Positions 1 to 8,911 of a stretch of 9,287 nt of DNA are shown here, piece after piece (within the stretch, counting starts at the first letter, position 1; each line of letters opens with the position of its first letter). The stretch comes from Bacillota bacterium (GTDB lineage Bacteria > Bacillota_C > Negativicutes > Sporomusales > Sporomusaceae). The position numbers were made by a program, and so were the translations under genes. The notes beneath the pieces were generated by a model, which saw nothing but the letters and a program-made list of their open reading frames with translations, ran no database searches and had not been told where the DNA came from. The DNA lies in contig JAEZQV010000081.1 of assembly GCA_023441125.1 (NCBI GenBank), positions 1 to 9,287 of the forward strand, read 5' to 3'.

Positions 1-165
1 CGCCTTCTCCGGCCAGAGCAAGGCGGCCAGTTCTTCTTTCGAACAATTTCTTTTCACCAGTAAGTAATACAGTAAGGCTTCCGTTTTGGCAAAAGGGAAA
101 AACAGCCGCTTACCGTTCCAGTAAATCTCAGGATTTCCCAGTAAAATAGCGTATAACTCGTTCAT
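1..165 (-). CDS. BTAD/SARP-type transcriptional regulator, N-terminal fragment (cut by window edge)
   Basis: Only the first 55 codons are inside the window, and the reading frame is still open at base 1. The peptide begins MNELYAILLGNPEIYWNGKR and continues through LLYYLLVKRN to EELAALLWPE. This matches the start of the winged-helix DNA-binding domain of SARP/BTAD-type activators, where a short beta-strand segment of the form LG-P-i-NG is followed by a helical segment ending in S-EEL-LLWP. Such proteins are often large, with this domain, a bacterial transcriptional activator (TPR-like) domain and sometimes further sensor parts. Those parts cannot be seen here. I chose the ATG at 165 because AAAGGA lies 8 bases upstream. 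An in-frame ATG at 174 would overlap that ribosome binding site. The gene is divergent from the HutD-like gene, so it could regulate it, but that is inference from position only. Confidence 0.62.
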   Translation of the reverse strand, partial: MNELYAILLGNPEIYWNGKRLFFPFAKTEALLYYLLVKRNCSKEELAALLWPEKA

Positions 166-324
166 CGTTTTCATCCTTTATCAGCTGAACATCTGCTTTT
201 GTTCCTAGGCTTTTTTCGACAGCCAGCGTGGCAATTCCTGTAGTTTCAACGAATTATTCATAGCTAAATCATGGCAGCCTGAGTATAATGAATTTGTAAC
301 TGTATTTTATGTGAGGAGGAAACC
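166..324. promoter_or_regulatory. Divergent intergenic region with hutD-like promoter
   Basis: This 159-bp gap separates the minus-strand regulator from the plus-strand HutD-family gene. A perfect TATAAT lies at 284-289. The best-spaced upstream hexamer (TAGCTA, 261-266, 17-bp spacer) is a poor -35 match, so the promoter may need an activator. The transcript would start near 296, leaving a leader of about 30 bases. An AGGAGG at 314-319 sits 5 bases before the ATG at 325. I could not find a convincing promoter for the minus-strand regulator. Confidence 0.45.
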
Positions 325-936
325 ATGTCTTATACTGTAGAAATAATACGCCGTCATGAACAGAATACCAGTACCTGGTCGGGTGGAACGACCACGCAAA
401 TTGCCATTTACCCGCCGCACGCTGCCTATGGGGAGCGGAATTTCAAGTGGCGGCTCAGCTCTGCCACCGTCGACCAGGAAGAATCCCTGTTTACCTCCCT
501 GCCGGGGATAGAACGGATCATTATGGTGCTGACCGGTGAAATGAAGTTGGAGCATACCGGGCACCACACGGCCTGCCTGCAGCCCTTTGACCAGGACAGA
601 TTCCGCGGTGACTGGACCTCCAGAAGTTTTGGCAAAGTCCGGGATTTTAACTTAATGCTGGCCGCCGGCTGTGCGGGGCAGTTGCAGGCCTTCGCCGTCC
701 CGTCCCAGGCCGAACGGATAATGCAAGTTACTCCTGCCGTCACGACTACGGCCTTTTATTGTGTTGATAATCAACTACACCTTACCATCGGCAAGCAGGA
801 TAGTTACGACATACTGGCCGGCGACCTGCTCCTGGTCACCGGCGAAAGCGGCTGCCAAAAACCGGCGGTAACCTTGAGCAATAGCACAGACAAAGCCACG
901 CAAGTTGTTATCGCCGACATAACCTATGCAAAGTGA
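325..936 (+). CDS. HutD/Ves family protein (cupin fold)
   Basis: This 203-residue protein has the hallmarks of the HutD/Ves family (PF05962). There is an N-terminal W-SGG-TT motif at residues 18-23, followed by FKWRLSSATV (40-49) and then SLFTSLPGIERIIMVLTGEM (54-73). Later come a degenerate FD-D segment (88-91) and DFNLML (107-112). The fold is a cupin-like beta barrel. Family members occur in histidine-utilisation loci of proteobacteria, where HutD has been proposed to limit hut expression, and as Ves in E. coli. Its biochemical activity is not established. No hut gene is visible here, so a histidine role cannot be inferred. I see no signal peptide or membrane segment, so it is probably cytoplasmic. 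The ATG at 325 has an AGGAGG 5 bases upstream. The gene ends in a strong terminator and appears monocistronic. Confidence 0.85.
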   Translation: MSYTVEIIRRHEQNTSTWSGGTTTQIAIYPPHAAYGERNFKWRLSSATVDQEESLFTSLPGIERIIMVLTGEMKLEHTGHHTACLQPFDQDRFRGDWTSRSFGKVRDFNLMLAAGCAGQLQAFAVPSQAERIMQVTPAVTTTAFYCVDNQLHLTIGKQDSYDILAGDLLLVTGESGCQKPAVTLSNSTDKATQVVIADITYAK

Positions 937-956
937 GCCGGGAAACGCCGGTACAT

Positions 957-1003
957 AAAAACAAAAGCGCTATTTGCCAAAGGCAAATAGCGCTTTTGTT
1001 TTT
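957..1003. terminator. Bidirectional intrinsic terminator between convergent genes
   Basis: A perfect 22-bp inverted repeat has arms at 957-978 and 982-1003 around a 3-base loop. The inner arms read GCGCTATTTGCC and GGCAAATAGCGC, and the outer ends are A-rich on the left and T-rich on the right. Either strand therefore gives a stable hairpin followed by a U-tract. It ends the HutD-like gene (20 bases after its stop) and also the oxidoreductase gene, whose stop is at 1022-1024. Confidence 0.93.
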
Positions 1004-1021
1004 AAATGTGAGTGGTTGTGC

Positions 1022-4634
<3,613 letters not shown>

Positions 4635-4831
4635 GAACGACTGGACAAAAAAATAAGCAAGCATCTACATTTGCATTTAAGAGCTGCCGCAAATTTGATT
4701 TGTGTATACTTTATAATTGTTCTGTGCATATATTCTTTTAAAAAATCTAGAATCCTGCTTAAAAAACGAAAATTTTGTTCATTAATGGTATTTTTTTTAA
4801 TTTTTCACTCCCGGACAATTGTAAATGTTCC

Positions 4832-4860
4832 TTGAATTTCGAATTTATTTATGATATACT
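4832..4860 (+). promoter_or_regulatory. Sigma-A-type promoter, plus strand
   Basis: TTGAAT (4832-4837) is followed by a 17-base spacer and TATACT (4855-4860). TGA directly precedes the -10, giving an extended -10 (TGn) element. Transcription would start near 4867 and run rightward over the SDR remnant toward the small ORF at 5179, diverging from the oxidoreductase gene. It is the best-formed promoter in the window. It may be the old promoter of the decayed dehydrogenase, now serving the small ORF or a short RNA. Confidence 0.55.
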
Positions 4861-4950
4861 AAATTCTGATTATTCAAAAATAGTTTTTTTAGGATTTTTT
4901 GTTAGTATTTGTATTTTTCTTGTCGAATCTTGTAAAATAAGACTGTAAAT

Positions 4951-4980
4951 AAACCGTGGACTTGTTCTGCGGTTTTGCTT
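4951..4980 (+). terminator. Possible weak intrinsic terminator or attenuator
   Basis: AAACCG (4951-4956) and CGGTTT (4970-4975) form a 6-bp stem. A further GAC/GTT pairing is possible inside the loop, and the sequence continues TTGCTTTATT. It lies about 85-110 bases downstream of the start expected from the promoter at 4832-4860. It could therefore end a short transcript or act as an attenuator. The stem is short and the U-tract is interrupted, so confidence is low. Confidence 0.28.
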
Positions 4981-5004
4981 TATTCTGACGAAAGTGTAAC
5001 CTTG

Positions 5005-5118
5005 CCGGCTGGCACAAACGGTGTTTTTCTGCTAGAGTGGACCCCTGCCGCCTTCATTACCGGCCAGGCCTTTGTCGTGGATGGCGGCATGACTAAAAAA
5101 ATGATTTATGCAGAATAA
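5005..5118 (+). pseudogene. 3' remnant of a short-chain dehydrogenase/reductase (SDR) gene
   Basis: In one plus-strand frame the last 37 codons before TAA (5116-5118) read as an SDR C-terminus. A VFLL helix segment is followed by FITGQAFVVDGGMTKKMIY and AE. The F-TGQ-VVDGG-T sequence is the conserved end of classical SDR oxidoreductases such as 3-oxoacyl-ACP reductase relatives. There is no start codon, and the frame hits a stop at 4933-4935. The upstream codons carry no SDR signature: no TGxxxGIG nucleotide-binding motif and no YxxxK active site. About 200 N-terminal residues of a normal 250-residue SDR are therefore missing, and the piece cannot be functional. It is a deletion relic left between the oxidoreductase gene and the small ORF. 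The exact left boundary is uncertain because similarity fades around 4990-5020. Confidence 0.75.
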
Positions 5119-5178
5119 ATGCATAAAAAATTCCCGCCGGGGCAGACTACCCCCTAAATAATTCTGGAGGTGACGGGT

Positions 5179-5274
5179 ATGGGGGATAAGAAACCCGGCC
5201 GCGGTCCTAAAAAGAGTGTTAAAACTAAGAAAGCAGCAAGTGATAGTCCACCGGACAGCGCACTGCGAAAATAA
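5179..5274 (+). CDS. Small highly basic protein, 31 residues, function unknown
   Basis: The ORF starts at ATG 5179 with a near-ideal ribosome binding site (GGAGG at 5166-5170, 8 bases upstream) and ends in TAA at 5272-5274. The peptide begins MGDKKPGRGPKK, has a second Lys cluster (KTKK, residues 15-18) and a Ser/Pro/Asp-rich tail ending ALRK. It has 8 Lys and 2 Arg against 3 Asp and no Glu, and no aromatic residue or cysteine. It is probably disordered and could bind nucleic acid or another polyanion, but that is only composition-based inference. I do not recognise a family. A GC-rich terminator starts 13 bases after the stop, which supports a real expressed unit. Nearest upstream promoter candidate: 4832-4860, with the SDR remnant lying between. 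Confidence 0.6.
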   Translation: MGDKKPGRGPKKSVKTKKAASDSPPDSALRK

Positions 5275-5286
5275 CCCCAGCGCCAA

Positions 5287-5319
5287 AACTCCCGGCCGTC
5301 CGGCCGGGAGTTAGTTTTT
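5287..5319. terminator. Intrinsic terminator, convergent small ORF and mutY
   Basis: The perfect 11-bp arms AACTCCCGGCC (5287-5297) and GGCCGGGAGTT (5302-5312) enclose a 4-base loop, followed by AG and TTTTT. On the plus strand it ends the 31-residue ORF. On the minus strand it lies 26 bases beyond the mutY stop, with a shorter T run (TTTT), so it probably works in both directions. Confidence 0.9.
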
Positions 5320-5337
5320 CAACTACAGGACAGGAAT

Positions 5338-6390
5338 TTATTTTTCCGCTTCCGCCAGGGCCTGGGCAACCTTGCGGTGAGGACCCGCCCATGGCACGCT
5401 GGTAAAGCTGGCAGGACTCAGCCAGCAGACCTCTCCTGCTAGTTCATTACCCGCCAGCCATTGGCATTCATAAAAGTCAATGTCCCATTTGCGGTGACTA
5501 AAGGTATGCATATAGTGGAATTGCTGCCGGCCGGCCTGCACCCGCTGCCGGCACTCCTGCCAAAGCGCGGCTGTAAGTTGGTCGGTAGCAGCCTGGACAG
5601 CTGTAAGTTCTACGGCGGGAAATTCCCACATGCCGGCCAACAGCCCGGTACCGGGACGCTGCCGCACCAGATATTGCCCGTTACGGCTGACCAGGCCGGC
5701 GGCCAGAGCAACCAGCTGCGGCTGCCGCTTGGGCGTCCGGACCGGTAAGGTATCCTGAATCTCCTGCTCATAAGCCTGGCATAAATTAGTGAGAGGACAC
5801 AACTGGCAGCGCGGCCGCAGCGGAATACAGACAGCAGAGCCCAAATCCATCAGAGCCTGATTGAAGTCACCGGGATACTGACTGGAAATATGCTGCCGGA
5901 CCAGACGCGCTACTTCCCGTCTGGTACTCTGCCTGGCGATATCCTCTTTCAGACAGAACAGCCTGCTGAAAATTCTAAGAACATTGCCGTCAATGGCGGG
6001 AGCCGGCCGATTATAAGCAATACTGGCAATAGCGCCTGCCGTATATTCCCCAACACCGGGCAAACGCCGGATGGCCGCTTCATCAGCCGGCACCTGGCCG
6101 CCATAGGCGGCGCAAACCTCTCTTACCCCAGCCAGTAAATTGCGGGCCCGTGAATAATAACCCAGCCCCTGCCAGTAATAGAGTACCTCCTGCTCGGAGG
6201 CCTGGGCCAGTATGGCCGGCGTCGGAAACCGTTCCATCCACCGCCGGTAATAGTCTTTGACCGCTTCTACCCGTGTTTGCTGCAGCATAATCTCCGACAC
6301 CCAAATTTTGTAGGCATCCTTATCGCTGCGCCAGGGTAAATCTCTGGCGTTTTTATAGTACCAGTCAAGCAGTTGTGTTGCCAGTGACAT
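5338..6390 (-). CDS. mutY: Adenine DNA glycosylase MutY
   Basis: This base-excision repair enzyme removes adenine mispaired with 8-oxoguanine. The 350-residue protein has the full set of family features: SEIMLQQTR (32-40) with catalytic Glu33, the helix-hairpin-helix LPGVGEYTAGAI (110-121), and catalytic Asp134 in AIDGNV. Four cysteines spaced C-X6-C-X2-C-X5-C (188, 195, 198, 204) bind the [4Fe-4S] cluster. The C-terminal Nudix-like domain (from about 225) recognises 8-oxoG and carries the FSH loop (297-299). The frame is open to an ATG at 6444. I prefer the ATG at 6390, because GGAAAGGA lies 8 bases upstream, the protein then starts at the usual MutY position (LLDWYYKNARDLPWR), and the 6444 codon falls inside a probable -10 element. 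It is convergent with the small ORF, divergent from the pseudouridine synthase gene, and probably monocistronic. Confidence 0.96.
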   Translation of the reverse strand: MSLATQLLDWYYKNARDLPWRSDKDAYKIWVSEIMLQQTRVEAVKDYYRRWMERFPTPAILAQASEQEVLYYWQGLGYYSRARNLLAGVREVCAAYGGQVPADEAAIRRLPGVGEYTAGAIASIAYNRPAPAIDGNVLRIFSRLFCLKEDIARQSTRREVARLVRQHISSQYPGDFNQALMDLGSAVCIPLRPRCQLCPLTNLCQAYEQEIQDTLPVRTPKRQPQLVALAAGLVSRNGQYLVRQRPGTGLLAGMWEFPAVELTAVQAATDQLTAALWQECRQRVQAGRQQFHYMHTFSHRKWDIDFYECQWLAGNELAGEVCWLSPASFTSVPWAGPHRKVAQALAEAEK

Positions 6391-6439
6391 GTATTTATTC
6401 CTTTCCGGTTTATTGCTGCTATACCGAGTATATGCTCTT

Positions 6440-6448
6440 ATCATACCA
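6440..6448 (-). promoter_or_regulatory. Extended -10 promoter of mutY
   Basis: Read on the minus strand, TGGTATGAT (6448 to 6440) is a TGn extended -10 element with TATGAT as the hexamer. No good -35 is present at 16-18 bp, which is common for extended -10 promoters. Transcription would begin near 6433, giving a leader of about 43 bases before the chosen mutY ATG. Confidence 0.45.
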
Positions 6449-6454
6449 TAACTA

Positions 6455-6482
6455 TTGGTTTATTTTAAGGCGCCTTATAGTG
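6455..6482 (+). promoter_or_regulatory. Candidate promoter for the RluA-family gene
   Basis: TTGGTT (6455-6460), a 16-base spacer and TATAGT (6477-6482) give a moderate sigma-A match on the plus strand. A second -10-like TATACT lies at 6566-6571, nearer the gene but without a recognisable -35. The first would give a leader of about 110 bases. It sits back to back with the mutY promoter. Confidence 0.35.
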
Positions 6483-6601
6483 CTGGTTAGGATTTGCCCC
6501 AAAGCATTTGCCAAATTCCGGTTTTTCGTTTATATTTAAAAGCAGCCTTACATTACGCGTTCCAATATACTTATCGCATAGTAAATGAAAGAAGGCAGCC
6601 C

Positions 6602-7495
6602 ATGAAATTATTCCAAAGCCACAAAGTTTCTGCCGATCATGCCGGTCTGACGCTGGAAGCCTATCTAAAGCAAGTCCTCCATTATTCCGGCAGAAAAATC
6701 CAGCGGCTTACACGCCATAAAGGCCTCTATGTAAACGGCAAAGCTGCTTTCCTGCAAAAGCAGCTTAAAATAAACGACACGGTACGTGTCCCGGTGCTGG
6801 AAGATACCACCTACGGAGTTGAACCCGAACCGGGGCCTATTGAGCTTTTATATGAGGATGACTATGTCCTGGTGCTGAATAAGCCGCCTTACCAGCTTGT
6901 CCATCCCACTGGGCAAACTACCGGCGGCACGCTGGCCAATCATTTGGCCCACTGCCTGGCGGAACGCGGCATTCTGGCCACGATCCGCCCTGTCCACAGG
7001 CTGGACCGCGAAACGTCCGGCTGTGTTATTTTCGCCAAAGATGCGAGCAGCCAGTCGCTGCTGGAGCAGCAATTGAAAGCCGGCATACTCAAGCGCACCT
7101 ATTGGTCACTCGTTCAGGGACTGGTTGAGCCGGCGTCAGGCACAATTGAGGCCCCCATCGGCCCCCATCCCCGCTTGCCAAACCGGCGGGCTGTCCATGC
7201 CAAAGGCGAACCGGCCGTAACCCACTACCGGACACTGCGCACGTTTGCCGATGCCACCCTGCTGGAATTGACGCTCGCTACCGGTCGCACCCATCAAATT
7301 CGGGTTCATCTGGCGCATCTGGGCTTTCCCATACTCGGCGACCGCATGTACGGAATCCGCTCCCCCTTATTGTCCAGACAAGCCTTGCATGCCGAGGAAA
7401 TCCGGTTTGAACATTTGGGAACGAAAACGCCGGTTGCCGTCCGTGCGCCGCTGCCGCCTGACCTGGCCCGTCTGCTTGATTTTTACGAAAAATAG
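6602..7495 (+). CDS. RluA-family RNA pseudouridine synthase
   Basis: This 297-residue enzyme isomerises uridine to pseudouridine in rRNA and/or tRNA. An N-terminal S4-like RNA-binding region (about 17-65, with SGRKIQRLTRHKGLYVNGK at 29-47) precedes the catalytic domain. Family motifs are LNKPPYQLVHPT (92-103), HRLDRETSG (132-140) with catalytic Asp135, KRTYWSLVQG (164-173) and GRTHQIRVHL (228-237). S4 plus catalytic domain is the RluD/RluC-like layout, but the target uridine cannot be read from sequence. The frame extends back to 6494. I chose ATG 6602 because AGAAGG lies about 6 bases upstream, and because the 36 extra residues look unlike the family. It is divergent from mutY and ends in a terminator, so it is likely a single-gene unit. 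Confidence 0.95.
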   Translation: MKLFQSHKVSADHAGLTLEAYLKQVLHYSGRKIQRLTRHKGLYVNGKAAFLQKQLKINDTVRVPVLEDTTYGVEPEPGPIELLYEDDYVLVLNKPPYQLVHPTGQTTGGTLANHLAHCLAERGILATIRPVHRLDRETSGCVIFAKDASSQSLLEQQLKAGILKRTYWSLVQGLVEPASGTIEAPIGPHPRLPNRRAVHAKGEPAVTHYRTLRTFADATLLELTLATGRTHQIRVHLAHLGFPILGDRMYGIRSPLLSRQALHAEEIRFEHLGTKTPVAVRAPLPPDLARLLDFYEK

Positions 7496-7524
7496 CAATT
7501 TTTTAATCCTTCCGGTCACAGTTC

Positions 7525-7566
7525 AAACTGCCTTACCCGCCTGGTCGCGAGGCAGTTTTTATTTTT
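7525..7566 (+). terminator. Intrinsic terminator of the RluA-family gene
   Basis: AAACTGCCT (7525-7533) pairs with AGGCAGTTT (7550-7558) around a 16-base loop. The following T run is TTTTT, A, TTTTT. It lies 30 bases after the stop codon of the pseudouridine synthase gene and separates it from gldA. Confidence 0.85.
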
Positions 7567-7637
7567 GCCGTTCAGACTGTCCGGTTATGGCAAGAATGTA
7601 CCCTAAGACAGCAAATTTCTAGGCAGGTAAAAACTGC

Positions 7638-7654
7638 AAAATATTCAATATTTT
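7638..7654. promoter_or_regulatory. AT-rich palindrome upstream of gldA
   Basis: AAAATATT and AATATTTT form a perfect 8-bp inverted repeat around a central C, 41 bases before the gldA ATG. This is a plausible position for a repressor or activator site, or it may simply overlap the promoter. I could not place a good -35/-10 pair for gldA. The composition makes chance a real possibility. Confidence 0.3.
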
Positions 7655-7695
7655 ATTCAGAACAAGCCTGCAAAGGGCATAAGGAGGATTTGGTG

Positions 7696-8796
7696 ATGAA
7701 TAAAATTATGATTTCCCCGAGTCGTTATGTACAAGGCGCTGGCGCGATCGCCGATATTGGCAGGCACATTGCCGCGTTAGGCAGCAAGGCGTTGGTCCTG
7801 GGCGGCAAACATGGCCTCAAGGCGATTGACGACAAATTGGCGGCAAGCTTTAAAGAACACGGCATTGCCTTCACGCTCGACTATTTTGGCGGTGAATGCT
7901 CCCGCCAGGAAATTGACAGGATTGTAACCAACATAAAACAAACCGGCAGCAACCTTGTTGTCGGCGTTGGCGGCGGCAAGGCGCTGGATGCCGCCAAAGC
8001 GGCAGCTTTTTCTGCAAAAATTCCGGTGGCTATTGTTCCGACAATAGCGGCTACCGATGCTCCCTGCAGTGCTTTATCTGTCATTTATACCCCGGACGGC
8101 GTGTTTGAATCCTACTTGGTATTACCCAAAAATCCCGACCTGGTACTGGTAGATACCGCCATCATTGCTCAGGCGCCGGCAAGATTGTTTGTTTCCGGCA
8201 TGGGTGACGCTCTGGCCACCTGGTTTGAAGCCGATGCCTGCGCAAAAGCCTTTGCCGGCAATCTGCCCGGCGGCTTATCCACAGCGGCGGCGCTGGCGTT
8301 GGCCAAATTATGTTATGATATTCTGCAGGAATATGGTTTGCGGGCCAAACTGGCAGTAGAACAGGGAGTCGCCACCGAGGCTGTGGAAAAGGTCGTCGAG
8401 GCCAATACCCTGTTAAGCGGTCTTGGCTTTGAAAGTTCCGGCCTGGCTGCCGCCCATGCCGTTCACAACGGGTTTACCGTACTGGCAGAAACGCATCAGG
8501 CCTACCACGGTGAGAAAGTCGCCTTTGGCACCCTGGTGCAATTAGTGCTGGAAAACCGTTCAACGGCTGAAATCGACCAGGTACTGAATTTCTGTAAATC
8601 CGTGGGCTTGCCGGTCACCTTAAAAGAAATTGGCGTCACCGAAGTAACAGCGGCTAAAATTTATAAAGTAGCCGAAGCTACCTGTGCCGCCGGCGAAACC
8701 GTTCACAACCAGCCCTTCAGCGTGAATACCGCCAGTGTTTATGCCGCCATTATGGCTGCCGACGCCATTGGCAGCGCTTATCTTGCCGGGAAATAA
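7696..8796 (+). CDS. gldA: Glycerol dehydrogenase (NAD+, zinc-dependent)
   Basis: The 366-residue cytoplasmic enzyme oxidises glycerol to dihydroxyacetone with NAD+ and can run in reverse. It belongs to the iron/zinc-containing alcohol dehydrogenase family and aligns end to end with GldA (E. coli 367 residues). Visible signatures are FGGECS (64-69), the NAD-binding VGGGKALD (91-98), PTIAATDAPCSALSVIY (115-131), GMGDALATWFEA (168-179), AAAHAVHNG (251-259) and YHGEKVAFGT (270-279). The metal ligands are Asp171, His254 and His271, matching the known ligands of bacterial glycerol dehydrogenases. TTG (7690), GTG (7693) and ATG (7696) are consecutive in-frame start candidates. AAGGAGG (7681-7687) is 8 bases from the ATG but only 2 from the TTG, so ATG is chosen. 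No dihydroxyacetone kinase or glycerol uptake gene is adjacent, so the product must be used through genes elsewhere. Confidence 0.97.
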   Translation: MNKIMISPSRYVQGAGAIADIGRHIAALGSKALVLGGKHGLKAIDDKLAASFKEHGIAFTLDYFGGECSRQEIDRIVTNIKQTGSNLVVGVGGGKALDAAKAAAFSAKIPVAIVPTIAATDAPCSALSVIYTPDGVFESYLVLPKNPDLVLVDTAIIAQAPARLFVSGMGDALATWFEADACAKAFAGNLPGGLSTAAALALAKLCYDILQEYGLRAKLAVEQGVATEAVEKVVEANTLLSGLGFESSGLAAAHAVHNGFTVLAETHQAYHGEKVAFGTLVQLVLENRSTAEIDQVLNFCKSVGLPVTLKEIGVTEVTAAKIYKVAEATCAAGETVHNQPFSVNTASVYAAIMAADAIGSAYLAGK

Positions 8797-8798
8797 TA

Positions 8799-8842
8799 TT
8801 GGTAAAGTGCTATTTGCCGAATAACAAATAACCCTTTACCAA
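8799..8842 (+). terminator. Hairpin downstream of gldA
   Basis: TTGGTAAAG (8799-8807) pairs with CTTTACCAA (8834-8842) over 9 bp. After a small internal loop, TATTTG (8811-8816) pairs with CAAATA (8825-8830). It starts 3 bases after the gldA stop. There is no proper T run behind it (ACTTTAAT follows), so it may be a weak terminator or an mRNA 3'-end stabilising hairpin. Its left arm closely resembles that of the hairpin at 957-1003. Confidence 0.6.
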
Positions 8843-8867
8843 ACTTTAATATCTGCCTGTTATGGTT

Positions 8868-8873
8868 TATAAT
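8868..8873 (+). promoter_or_regulatory. -10 element upstream of yigZ
   Basis: A perfect TATAAT lies 39 bases before the ATG at 8912. The 17-bp-spaced upstream hexamer is TTTAAT (8845-8850), a weak -35. Around the expected start is the inverted repeat TTAGTT/AACTAA (8878-8883 and 8890-8895). That could be a 5' hairpin or an operator. Confidence 0.45.
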
Positions 8874-8911
8874 GGGATTAGTTATCTGGAACTAACCGTC
8901 GGGGTGTTGTC

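Noticed and set aside
222..232. Short palindrome GCCA-GCG-TGGC upstream of the HutD-like gene
   Set aside because: Four-base arms are too short to separate from chance.
5157..5192. A frame-shifted reading joining the 12-codon mini-ORF to codons SGGDGYGG across the ribosome binding site
   Set aside because: It needs a frameshift, and the glycine-rich piece is simply the GGAGGTGA ribosome binding site read as codons.
5032..5286. 84-codon minus-strand ORF over the SDR remnant and small ORF
   Set aside because: It runs antisense to the readable SDR C-terminus, has no family resemblance, and its start would overlap the terminator region.
6391..6444. 18-residue N-terminal extension of MutY from an ATG at 6444
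   Set aside because: That ATG sits inside the probable extended -10 of mutY. The ATG at 6390 has a good ribosome binding site and matches the usual protein start.
6494..6601. 36-residue N-terminal extension of the pseudouridine synthase
   Set aside because: No ribosome binding site is seen at 6494, the extension does not look like the family, and ATG 6602 has AGAAGG upstream.
7690..7695. TTG or GTG start for gldA
   Set aside because: The ribosome binding site AAGGAGG would be only 2 or 5 bases away. The ATG at 7696 has the normal 8-base spacing.
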